Shown one piece after another: positions 6,665-13,074 of a stretch of 13,074 bases of DNA. The stretch comes from Candidatus Dadabacteria bacterium UBA2774. Lineage in GTDB: Bacteria > Desulfobacterota_D > UBA1144 > Nemesobacterales > UBA2774. The position numbers and the translations under genes were made by a program. How positions within the stretch are numbered: position 1 is the first letter of the stretch; each line of letters begins with the position of its first letter. The stretch lies in the NCBI GenBank assembly GCA_002352485.1, contig DEIM01000102.1, positions 5,874 to 18,947 on the forward strand, in the 5' to 3' direction. The notes under the pieces were generated by a model. The model was not told the DNA's origin and searched no databases. It saw nothing but the letters and a program-made list of their open reading frames with translations.

Positions 6665-8683
6665 TTAAAACGCCTGGCCTATGCTAATAAAGAATTGAAT
6701 CCTTCTTATTCCGGGCTCGGGGTTAAGGGCGTAACCGACGTCGAATCTTACCGGGCCGATGATCGTATCATACCTAAGACCGACACCGGGCGCGTACTTT
6801 AAATCGCCCAGGTCATAATCCCACTCTTTTGAATACACGTTACCATAGTCAAGGAACGTTACCCCTCCGAAATCACCGAAAAGTGGATACCTGAGCTCAA
6901 AGCTCCCTACGAAAAGGGTATTTCCACCCAGGGGATCGTTGTTTTGATCCAGAGGCCCCAGTTTCTGAAACGGGAAACCCCTCATACTAGTGCTGCCTCC
7001 GGCGAAGAAGCGCTTGAATATAGGCACGTCGAAAGTGCCTGTATCACCAAATGGTTGTATAACACCGGTCGTGAGTTTTTTAGCGAATACTATATTACGA
7101 TACTTTTTATATCCCCTGAGCTCTATAGTGCCTTTGAGGTAATTTACATCCGAGGCAAGGGCCTTAAATGAAGATTCAAGCCCAGTGGAGACCACAGTGC
7201 CGCGGGTCGGATTCAGAATGCTATCCGTCGTGTCTCTCTCAATCCCCATGTTAATAAACGTTAGGAAAACATTTTCCTCACTCCTCTCTTGAGGGGTACG
7301 TGTAGCGCTGTCTTCAATCTTTGAGAACTGAAGATTCAAAGATCCGAAAGTGGAGTAATAGTCCTTAAAGTTTTTTTCCATTCTGACAGAGGTCAGAAAG
7401 CTTCTGCCCTTAAAACTCGGGACATCGTCCCTCTGAAAATTCAGTGTTCCGGCAAGCTGTGAGTTCTTTCCGGCTATGTATGGCTGTATAACGCTTGCTT
7501 CCACTCTCTGTGTAATGAAAGAGAACTTACCCGCTACTTCGAGTCTCCTTCCGCCGCCGAAAAAGTTCCTCTGTGTCCAGATTACCTGACCTCTCAGCTT
7601 ATCCTCGGTCCCGAATCCACCACCGATTTTTACCGATCCGTGTTTTCTCTCCTTAACAACTATTTCTATGTTGGCTATCTGGTCCTTGTCATTAAAAACC
7701 GGGTCGATTACTACTGAGCGGAAGAGCCCAAGCTGAAAAATATTAGCCTGAGTCTCGTTCATTTTTTTTAGCGAGTATATTTCGCCTTCCTTAAATTCTC
7801 TTTCCCTCTCTACAATATAACTCTTAACGGTTTCGTTGCCTGTAACGCTAATCTTACCGAAAGTGTAAATTAGTCCCGGTTCCACGGTAAACTCGGCTCT
7901 TGCCCACTTTTCCCTTCTGTTTACAAGTGCTTCACCTTCGATTTTTGCTTTGGGATATCCGTTATTGGCCAGTATTTCCGCAATTACTCCCTTAGTCTGC
8001 TCATATCCCCTTGGCGAGAATATCGTATTTGCCTTAAGCGGTATGGCTTTAAAAACCTCTTTTCTGATTTTTTCACTCAGGTCGCCCTTAAATTCAACCA
8101 AGAGCTCGGTGAGCTTCACGGGCTCGCCCTCAACTATGTTAATCTTGATTTCAACCCGGGTATTATCCTCGTTGTATTTAAGCTCGTATGTAGCCTTCGT
8201 GTCGTAATAACCGTTGTTTGCATAGAGTCTCTGAATCCTGATCATGTCGTCCTTCAGAACTTCTTCATCAAACGGCGGCTTCTTGACCCAGAACCTGAAT
8301 GTTGGGAAACCGGTGCCTATACTTTGCTCGATCTGCTGCTTAGAAACAGCCTTTGCACCCTTTATCTTTACCTTTGAAATTCGAACTGTCGATGGGTCGT
8401 CCTCTTCTTGTTGCTCCTTGGCTAATTCATCGATAGTAGCGTCTTGATCTGAGCTGTCATCTTGGCTTTCGGGCTCAGTGGACTGTGCTTCGGGAATAGG
8501 GGTTTGTGCGCTGTCTTTAACTCCGCTTTCGGCAGACTTGTCCGTAACCGTAGAGTTTTCAAGAGGCGCAGTTTCAACCGACTCAGCAGGCTCTGCCGCA
8601 TCTTGTGCGTATAGTACATTCTGGTAGCTGATAAAAACACTTAAAACCAGCAGGAAGAGGAATTTTACAGCGACTTTTTCCAT
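6665..8683 (-). CDS. Omp85-family outer membrane protein (BamA/TamA-like)
   Basis: A 672-residue outer-membrane protein. Residues 1-27 form a signal peptide with likely cleavage after LYA. Residues 28-97 are a low-complexity, acidic linker rich in Glu, Asp, Ser, Ala and Gln. Three POTRA-like domains follow (about 100-187, 188-270 and 272-346; e.g. ISKVKIKGAKAVSKQQIEQS and ISVTGNETVKSYIVERE). The rest is a beta-barrel with the Omp85 signature GGSTSMRGF (562-570) in the loop-6 region and a terminal phenylalanine. Three POTRAs and this length resemble TamA more than the five-POTRA BamA of E. coli, but many lineages have shorter BamA proteins. No tamB, skp or lpxD lies next to it to decide. It would fold and insert outer-membrane proteins or assist export. 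The in-frame TAA directly before the ATG fixes the start; no Shine-Dalgarno is visible. Confidence 0.88.
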   Translation of the reverse strand: MEKVAVKFLFLLVLSVFISYQNVLYAQDAAEPAESVETAPLENSTVTDKSAESGVKDSAQTPIPEAQSTEPESQDDSSDQDATIDELAKEQQEEDDPSTVRISKVKIKGAKAVSKQQIEQSIGTGFPTFRFWVKKPPFDEEVLKDDMIRIQRLYANNGYYDTKATYELKYNEDNTRVEIKINIVEGEPVKLTELLVEFKGDLSEKIRKEVFKAIPLKANTIFSPRGYEQTKGVIAEILANNGYPKAKIEGEALVNRREKWARAEFTVEPGLIYTFGKISVTGNETVKSYIVEREREFKEGEIYSLKKMNETQANIFQLGLFRSVVIDPVFNDKDQIANIEIVVKERKHGSVKIGGGFGTEDKLRGQVIWTQRNFFGGGRRLEVAGKFSFITQRVEASVIQPYIAGKNSQLAGTLNFQRDDVPSFKGRSFLTSVRMEKNFKDYYSTFGSLNLQFSKIEDSATRTPQERSEENVFLTFINMGIERDTTDSILNPTRGTVVSTGLESSFKALASDVNYLKGTIELRGYKKYRNIVFAKKLTTGVIQPFGDTGTFDVPIFKRFFAGGSTSMRGFPFQKLGPLDQNNDPLGGNTLFVGSFELRYPLFGDFGGVTFLDYGNVYSKEWDYDLGDLKYAPGVGLRYDTIIGPVRFDVGYALNPEPGIRRIQFFISIGQAF

Positions 8684-8771
8684 TTAGTGCAAAATAATGC
8701 ATTTTTTCCGGCGCACAATCAAGGAGAATAATGAAATAGTAATATCTGAGGGCTACAGAATACATCCAATC

Positions 8772-8800
8772 ATTTTAAAAATATTAATTCACAAAACCAA
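8772..8800 (-). promoter_or_regulatory. Candidate promoter for the Omp85 gene
   Basis: On the minus strand, TTGGTT (8795-8800) and TAAAAT (8772-8777) are separated by 17 bases. The -10 matches consensus at 5 of 6 positions and the -35 at 3 of 6. It would give an untranslated leader of about 80 bases. The region is AT-rich, so chance matches are likely. Confidence 0.28.
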
Positions 8801-8839
8801 TAATTACGCCTTAATACCAAATTAAATCCGCCTTCGGGG

Positions 8840-8869
8840 TTGACAATCGGAGAGCAAACTCATTATAAT
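8840..8869 (+). promoter_or_regulatory. Consensus sigma70-type promoter of the cytochrome oxidase operon
   Basis: A perfect TTGACA (8840-8845) and a perfect TATAAT (8864-8869) are separated by 18 bases, correctly oriented and about 50 bases before the ctaC start. Transcription would start near 8876 and give a leader of about 45 bases. Both hexamers being exact is unlikely by chance and suggests strong basal expression. The rest of the 238-base divergent gap (8684-8921) is AT-rich and shows no clear operator. Confidence 0.8.
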
Positions 8870-8921
8870 CAATCCTAACAGCAGGTCCTAAGCAAAAGCA
8901 ATTCAGTTAGACAGCAAAACT

Positions 8922-9860
8922 ATGGAAAAACTTGGCGGTATATTCAATCCGAGCTCACCCGAAATGGAGGCGCTATCTAGCCTTACCCTCTATACAATTG
9001 TAACAACAGTTGGAATACTCCTGCTCATAGTAGCAGCCATGATTTACATAATTATTGCTTATAGAAAAAACCCTGATGACAATCAAGAGCCTTATCAGAA
9101 TTTCGGCAACCTGAACTTAGAGATAGTATGGACTTTGATACCGTGCGCGATCGTTGCCGTTCTCTTTTTACTTACCTGCAATACAATGAAAGTGGTCGAC
9201 CCTCCCGTGGGGGACCATGAGCCGGATATTATTATCATAGGCCACCAATGGTGGTGGGAGATACGCTACCCCAAGAGCGGGGTGATTACGGCAAACGAGC
9301 TCCATATACCGGCGGGTAAATACCTACTTGCCCGAATAGAGTCTGTAGACGTTATTCACGACTTTTGGGTCCCCGAGCTAGGAAGGAAAATAGACGCCAT
9401 CCCAGGACACCCGAACCATATGTGGATTGTGGCAGGAGAGCCCGGGCTATATATAGGCGCATGCGCTGAATTTTGCGGAGCGCAGCACGCTAACATGCAC
9501 ATTAGAGTGATTGCGGAAACAGAAGAGGAATTTAAAGAGTGGGAGAAACAGGAGCTTGTGATACCACCCACACCGAGGACCGGACTTGCGGGAAATGGTG
9601 CGAAACTGTTTCAGGAAAAGGCGTGTATGAACTGCCACACTATTATGGGCACGGCGGCCGCGGCTAGAGTTGGACCCAACCTGACCCACTTGAACGACCG
9701 ACAGACAATAGGCGCCGGTGTGCTTACTAATACGCCAGAGAATCTAAATAAATGGCTAACTAACCCACAGAAATACAAACAAGGCTCACTGATGCCCAAT
9801 ATGAAGCTTAGTCCCACTGAAGTAGAAGCGATTGTAGCCTACCTGGAGGCTCTCAAATGA
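8922..9860 (+). CDS. ctaC: Cytochrome c oxidase subunit II with fused cytochrome c (caa3 type)
   Basis: A 312-residue inner-membrane protein. Two helices (about 21-46 and 66-86) anchor a periplasmic cupredoxin domain beginning at HQWWWEIRYP (108-117, the aromatic electron-entry patch). All CuA ligands are present: H146, C181, E183, C185, H189 and M192, with the same spacing as the Paracoccus enzyme. A linker (about 205-220) leads to a C-terminal cytochrome c domain with haem-attachment C-M-N-C-H (235-239) and probable axial Met291 in SLMPNM. Electrons would enter at haem c and pass to CuA. There is no obvious cleavable signal peptide or lipobox; TAA at 8889-8891 rules out an upstream start. 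No Shine-Dalgarno precedes the ATG, although the promoter is excellent. It is first in the operon and overlaps ctaD by 4 bases. Confidence 0.97.
   Translation: MEKLGGIFNPSSPEMEALSSLTLYTIVTTVGILLLIVAAMIYIIIAYRKNPDDNQEPYQNFGNLNLEIVWTLIPCAIVAVLFLLTCNTMKVVDPPVGDHEPDIIIIGHQWWWEIRYPKSGVITANELHIPAGKYLLARIESVDVIHDFWVPELGRKIDAIPGHPNHMWIVAGEPGLYIGACAEFCGAQHANMHIRVIAETEEEFKEWEKQELVIPPTPRTGLAGNGAKLFQEKACMNCHTIMGTAAAARVGPNLTHLNDRQTIGAGVLTNTPENLNKWLTNPQKYKQGSLMPNMKLSPTEVEAIVAYLEALK
9845..9849 (+). promoter_or_regulatory. Ribosome binding site of ctaD inside ctaC
   Basis: GGAGG lies within the last codons of ctaC, 7 bases before the ctaD ATG. That ATG shares the sequence ATGA (9857-9860) with the ctaC stop codon, indicating translational coupling of subunits II and I. 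Confidence 0.75.
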
Positions 9861-11530
9861 GCAGAAGATTACCGCTAGTTCCCGAAAACACAGAACCCCT
9901 ACCCTCACTCAAAGAAAACCAGGGTATGCTCGCTTGGGTATCCTCCGTAGACCATAAACAGATTGGGCTTATGTACCTGATGGTAACAATGGTATTCTTC
10001 GTTGTAGGCGGGCTTGAAGCGTTACTCATGCGTATACAGCTCTCTCAACCCGAATTTAACTTTATTTCGCCCGAAGTCTATAACCAGTTGTTCACCATGC
10101 ACGGCACGACGATGATATTTTTCGTAGTAATGCCGTTTTTAATCGGCGTGGGCGTTTACCTCGTGCCTCTCATGATCGGGGCCCGGGACATGGCTTTCCC
10201 CCGCTTAAACGCACTGAGCTTCTGGCTGGTCGTTTTCGGCGGGATACTGATCTACTATAGTTTCTTAACACAAAGCGGAGCGCCCGATATGGGCTGGTTT
10301 GCATACTCCCCGCTTAGCGAAAAGCCGTTTTCGCTCAATAAAGGGCCCACATACTGGGCTCTCGGACTCCTCGCTACAGGTATAAGCTCTGTAGCCTCGG
10401 GTCTCAATAACATCGTTACGATTCTCACTATGCGAACGCCGGGTATGACTATGCGCAGGATTCCGCTTTTCGTATGGATGATACTCGTTACATCGTTCCT
10501 GCTCATTTTTGTTATACCCATTATCGCCTCAGCGTTCGCGATGATGCTGCTCGACCGCCTGCTTGAGGCCACTTTCTTCACCCCGGCTCACGGAGGCTCA
10601 GCTATACTCTGGCAGCACTTCTTCTGGGGTTTCGGGCACCCTGAGGTTTATATCCTCATACTGCCTGCATTCGGCATTATCTCTGAAGTCATACCGGTTT
10701 TCTCACGCAAACCTATTTTCGGCTATGAATTTGTCGCGGGCTCGACTGTAGCAATTGGCCTTCTGAGCCTGGGTGTATGGGCGCACCATATGTTCGCCGT
10801 AGGTCTGGGAGACGTAACTAATCTATACTTCTCACTTGCCAGCATGTTAATCGCTATACCCACGGGGGTTAAGGTGCTCAACTGGGTTGCTACGATGTGG
10901 GGAGGGAAGATAATATTCGCCACCCCCATGCTATTCGCCACCGCTTTTATTATCGAATTCGTAATGGGCGGAATTACCGGAGTTGCCATAGCCTCTGTCC
11001 CGATAGATTGGGTCGTCACGGACAGCTATTTCATAGTTGCCCATTTCCACTACGTTCTTTACGGCGGCTCTATGTTCGCAATCTTCGCGGGCGTATATTA
11101 CTGGTTCCCCAAATTTACGGGACGGATGATGTCCGAGACGCTCGGAAAATGGCATTTCTGGCTCACAATAATAGGATTTAACATGACCTTTTTCGTACAG
11201 CATTTTCTGGGTGTTATGGGTATGCCGCGCCGCATATACACATACCAGGATTTCCCTTACTGGGGCTCAATGAACCTGATATCGACAATCGGCGCCGTAG
11301 TGTTGGCTCTGTCGGTATTAGTCTTTATGTGGAACGTACACGTAAGCCGGAAGCGCGGTAAAAAGGCGGGTAATAACCCTTGGGACGCATGGACTCTGGA
11401 GTGGGCTGCGGCTTCACCCCCGGCTGTGCATAATTTCGATCTCGTACCACCTGTTAGAGGAAGACGCCCCCTATGGGACCTTGCACACCCAGAGCAGCCT
11501 GACGAGCCCAACGCTAAGGTGGTTGACTAG
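9857..11530 (+). CDS. ctaD: Cytochrome c oxidase subunit I (A1-type haem-copper oxidase)
   Basis: A 557-residue protein with the usual twelve-helix core, the catalytic subunit that reduces O2 to water and pumps protons. Haem a ligands are H82 (MHGTTMIF) and H398; the haem a3 ligand is H396 (AHFHYVLYGG, 395-404). CuB ligands are H261, H310 and H311, with Tyr265 placed for the His-Tyr cross-link in GHPEVY (260-265). Proton-pathway residues are present: D111 (RDMAFPRLN) and E263 for the D channel and K339 (PTGVKVLNW) for the K channel. Glu263 and Lys339 keep the same offset (15) from Paracoccus E278 and K354. The HPEVY glutamate makes this an A1-type enzyme rather than the YS-motif A2 type. The cytoplasmic C-terminal tail contains GRRPLWDLAHPE (535-546). 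Subunit III is not fused. Confidence 0.98.
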   Translation: MSRRLPLVPENTEPLPSLKENQGMLAWVSSVDHKQIGLMYLMVTMVFFVVGGLEALLMRIQLSQPEFNFISPEVYNQLFTMHGTTMIFFVVMPFLIGVGVYLVPLMIGARDMAFPRLNALSFWLVVFGGILIYYSFLTQSGAPDMGWFAYSPLSEKPFSLNKGPTYWALGLLATGISSVASGLNNIVTILTMRTPGMTMRRIPLFVWMILVTSFLLIFVIPIIASAFAMMLLDRLLEATFFTPAHGGSAILWQHFFWGFGHPEVYILILPAFGIISEVIPVFSRKPIFGYEFVAGSTVAIGLLSLGVWAHHMFAVGLGDVTNLYFSLASMLIAIPTGVKVLNWVATMWGGKIIFATPMLFATAFIIEFVMGGITGVAIASVPIDWVVTDSYFIVAHFHYVLYGGSMFAIFAGVYYWFPKFTGRMMSETLGKWHFWLTIIGFNMTFFVQHFLGVMGMPRRIYTYQDFPYWGSMNLISTIGAVVLALSVLVFMWNVHVSRKRGKKAGNNPWDAWTLEWAAASPPAVHNFDLVPPVRGRRPLWDLAHPEQPDEPNAKVVD

Positions 11531-11533
11531 GAG
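11529..11533 (+). promoter_or_regulatory. Ribosome binding site of ctaE
   Basis: AGGAG overlaps the ctaD stop codon (11528-11530) and lies 8 bases before the ctaE ATG, which supports the start and tight operon structure. Confidence 0.7.
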
Positions 11534-11541
11534 ACACTACT

Positions 11542-12096
11542 ATGGCAGATAACAAAATGCTCATAAAATTTTTCGTGGCCTCAGAGTCAATCTTCTTTAT
11601 CATGCTCATATTGGCCTACGTAAATTTCAAAGGCACTGTAGTAGACGGCCCTACTGCAGAGAGCAGCTTAAACCCCTATGTTACGGGTATATTCAGCTTG
11701 TTTTTGCTTGCCAGCAGTTTTACCATCTGGCTTGCCGGCAAGTCTCTAAGGGCCAAGAACCATACGATGATGAAAGTATGGCTTCTAGTCACCATAGTGC
11801 TTGGAGCCATATTTATATTCGGACAGGGGCGTGAATGGGCAGGGTTGATAGAACAGAATATAACGATAAGTCGAAACGTATTCGGAACGACATTTTTCAC
11901 CCTCACCGGGTTTCACGGGTTCCACGTGTGCGTGGGGCTTATTATGCTCTCAATATTACTTGGACTTGCGCTTTTCGGAGATTTCAAGGGACCCCGCTCT
12001 GACGGAGTAGAGGTCATTTCGATTTACTGGCACTTCGTCGACGGCGTATGGATTGTGGTTTACTCGGTGATATACGTGTGGGCGTTTTTTTTGTAA
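11542..12096 (+). CDS. ctaE: Cytochrome c oxidase subunit III, short form
   Basis: A 184-residue inner-membrane protein with about five hydrophobic helices (roughly 8-27, 46-66, 77-95, 118-145 and 160-182). Family motifs are ASESIFFIM (13-21) with the conserved membrane glutamate, TGFHGFHVCVG (122-132) and YWHFVDGVWI (162-171). Mitochondrial and Paracoccus subunit III has seven helices; this length fits the five-helix form lacking the first two, common in caa3-type operons. It stabilises subunit I and proton uptake but carries no redox centre. It sits 11 bases after ctaD, whose stop overlaps its ribosome binding site. A 15-base tandem repeat covers its stop codon. Confidence 0.95.
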   Translation: MADNKMLIKFFVASESIFFIMLILAYVNFKGTVVDGPTAESSLNPYVTGIFSLFLLASSFTIWLAGKSLRAKNHTMMKVWLLVTIVLGAIFIFGQGREWAGLIEQNITISRNVFGTTFFTLTGFHGFHVCVGLIMLSILLGLALFGDFKGPRSDGVEVISIYWHFVDGVWIVVYSVIYVWAFFL

Positions 12097-12118
12097 CGAT
12101 AAATTTTGTAACAATAAA
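12089..12118 (+). repeat. 15-base tandem duplication across the ctaE stop codon
   Basis: Bases 12089-12103 and 12104-12118 are directly adjacent copies differing at one position (G at 12098, A at 12113). The duplication places a second in-frame TAA (12109-12111) five codons after the real stop (12094-12096). Confidence 0.8.
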
Positions 12119-12126
12119 AGCACTCT

Positions 12127-12130
12127 GGAG
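12127..12130 (+). promoter_or_regulatory. Ribosome binding site of ctaG
   Basis: GGAG lies 8 bases before the ATG at 12139 and supports this start, 42 bases after ctaE. Confidence 0.6.
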
Positions 12131-12138
12131 AAACGGGC

Positions 12139-12954
12139 ATGGAAATATTACAGCTGTTTAATGCCGGATGGTCATTTGAGCCCTGGGCTTTAGTATTTGC
12201 CTCAGTACTTGTAGGAGCGTATTTACTGGGTGTGGGCACAAGGCTGAACAGACACTCCGTACTCTATATGTCGGGTGTTTTGGTGATGCTGTTCGCGCTC
12301 GTGAGCCCGCTCGATTATCTCGGCAGACACTATTTATTCAGCGCCCATATGATTCAGCACATACTGCTCCTCCTCATAGTACCGTTGTTACTACTTTTCG
12401 GTATCCCGAAATCAACCGCGGAAAAGCTCCTAAAAATAGAGCCTATCGGTAAAATGATGAGAGTGCTCAGCTATCCTCCTGTAGCATGGTTTTTGGGGGT
12501 AGGCGCCATGTGGGTATGGCATATGCCCTCTATTCACGACATGGCTCTTAATAACAACTCCCTATACATAACACAGTTAGTGAGCTTTGTATTAATAGGA
12601 ATGATATTCTGGTGGCCTGTGTTTACACCTATAGAGAATAGGAGGCTAAACCCTCTTACCGGCACGCTATATCTGGCGTCTGCGTGTCTTGGGTGTACGA
12701 TACTCGGGATGCTCATCACTTTTGCGGGCGCAGGGCTTTATACGGCTTATATAAACCCGGTCGATTCTGCCGGGCTTCTTGCGTTAATCAGAAACGACCT
12801 CTGCATTACCCCCGGTGTAGACCAGCAGATTGGAGGCCTCACGATGTGGGTTCCCGGATGTCTTATTTATCTGAGCGCTAGTATGATCACACTGGCTCAG
12901 TGGTACGGAGCGCCAGATGAAGGCGTTAGTGCCGCAAGGCAGGAGGCCGCTTAA
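12139..12954 (+). CDS. ctaG: caa3-type cytochrome c oxidase assembly protein CtaG
   Basis: A 271-residue polytopic membrane protein of the caa3_CtaG family (Bacillus-type), with about seven hydrophobic segments. Conserved residues of the family are visible: SAHMIQH (68-74) with H70 and H74, MWVWHMP (124-130) with H128, and a C-terminal D-Q-x-x-G-G-L-x-M-W (228-237). These histidines are plausible metal ligands. Bacillus CtaG is needed to form an active caa3 oxidase and is thought to act in CuB delivery or assembly; it is unrelated to the Cox11-type protein also named CtaG. Its place immediately after ctaC-D-E fits this role. GGAG 8 bases before the ATG supports the start. Confidence 0.9.
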   Translation: MEILQLFNAGWSFEPWALVFASVLVGAYLLGVGTRLNRHSVLYMSGVLVMLFALVSPLDYLGRHYLFSAHMIQHILLLLIVPLLLLFGIPKSTAEKLLKIEPIGKMMRVLSYPPVAWFLGVGAMWVWHMPSIHDMALNNNSLYITQLVSFVLIGMIFWWPVFTPIENRRLNPLTGTLYLASACLGCTILGMLITFAGAGLYTAYINPVDSAGLLALIRNDLCITPGVDQQIGGLTMWVPGCLIYLSASMITLAQWYGAPDEGVSAARQEAA

Positions 12955-12980
12955 AATTGAATACTGCATTAATTAAAACG

Positions 12981-12986
12981 AAGGAG
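12981..12986 (+). promoter_or_regulatory. Ribosome binding site before the truncated last gene
   Basis: AAGGAG lies 10 bases before a TTG codon (12997-12999) that opens a frame running to the window end. No ATG or GTG lies at a suitable distance in that frame, so this site decides the TTG start. Confidence 0.65.
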
Positions 12987-12996
12987 AACCTGTAAA

Positions 12997-13074
12997 TTGA
13001 GTAACGGATCAGAATTCAGCGCTCCTGGCGGTGAGACAAAAATCGCTGCCCCTGCCGCTTCTGGCAATGTCGGC
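12997..13074 (+). CDS. Start of an unidentified operon gene, 3'-truncated by window edge
   Basis: Twenty-six codons are visible, beginning MSNGSEFSAPGGETKIAAPA (residues 1-20), with a TTG start and a strong AAGGAG site. The frame is closed upstream by TAA at 12970-12972. The visible part is hydrophilic, rich in Ala, Gly, Ser and Pro, and looks like a disordered N-terminal extension. No family can be recognised. Its position 42 bases after ctaG on the same strand suggests another oxidase-related membrane or assembly protein, which is inference from context only. Confidence 0.6.
   Translation, partial: MSNGSEFSAPGGETKIAAPAASGNVG

Noticed and set aside
8721..8739. AAGGAG followed 4 bases later by ATG AAA TAG on the + strand
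   Set aside because: It would encode only two residues and lies upstream of the mapped-by-eye oxidase promoter, in the leader of the opposite-strand gene. Most likely chance.
10255..10581. 108-codon open frame antisense to ctaD
   Set aside because: It overlaps conserved haem-copper oxidase coding sequence completely and has a composition expected from the reverse of hydrophobic codons.

Overview
The window looks like chromosomal DNA from an aerobic Gram-negative bacterium. It encodes an Omp85 outer-membrane protein, a TatA/B-type subunit and a caa3-type cytochrome c oxidase. Base composition is moderate, roughly mid-40s % GC judged by eye and not counted. I cannot assign a phylum from the sequence alone. 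I see no insertion sequence, phage gene, CRISPR array, rRNA or convincing tRNA. Genes are closely packed and no gene-free stretch exceeds about 240 bases.

Left part (1-4479, all + strand): the 3' part of a HEAT-repeat protein whose start lies outside the window; a 12-helix major facilitator transporter of the OFA/monocarboxylate type; and a 494-residue protein that I read as a relative of M3-like metallopeptidases in which the zinc-binding HExxH has been replaced. Middle part (4510-8683): a zinc-free quinone-oxidoreductase-like MDR enzyme (- strand), diverging from a TatB-like subunit (+). This is followed by a stand-alone PrmA-type methyltransferase domain (+) and then, convergently, an Omp85 (BamA/TamA-like) protein with three predicted POTRA domains (- strand).

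Right part (8840-13074, + strand): a terminal-oxidase operon led by a promoter with perfect consensus -35 and -10 hexamers. It encodes subunit II with fused cytochrome c (ctaC), subunit I (ctaD, overlapping ctaC by 4 bases), a short subunit III (ctaE), a caa3-type CtaG assembly protein, and the first 26 codons of a further gene with a good ribosome binding site and a TTG start. Together these make a proton-pumping A1-type oxidase: electrons enter through the covalent haem c, pass to CuA, then to haem a and the a3/CuB site. CtaG probably helps insert copper.

Most of the window is ordinary housekeeping and respiratory content. I found no obviously new multi-gene system. The best candidate for something undescribed is the 2995-4479 protein, a predicted pseudo-peptidase with an intact reading frame. 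The PrmA-like methyltransferase without its usual substrate-recognition domain is second.
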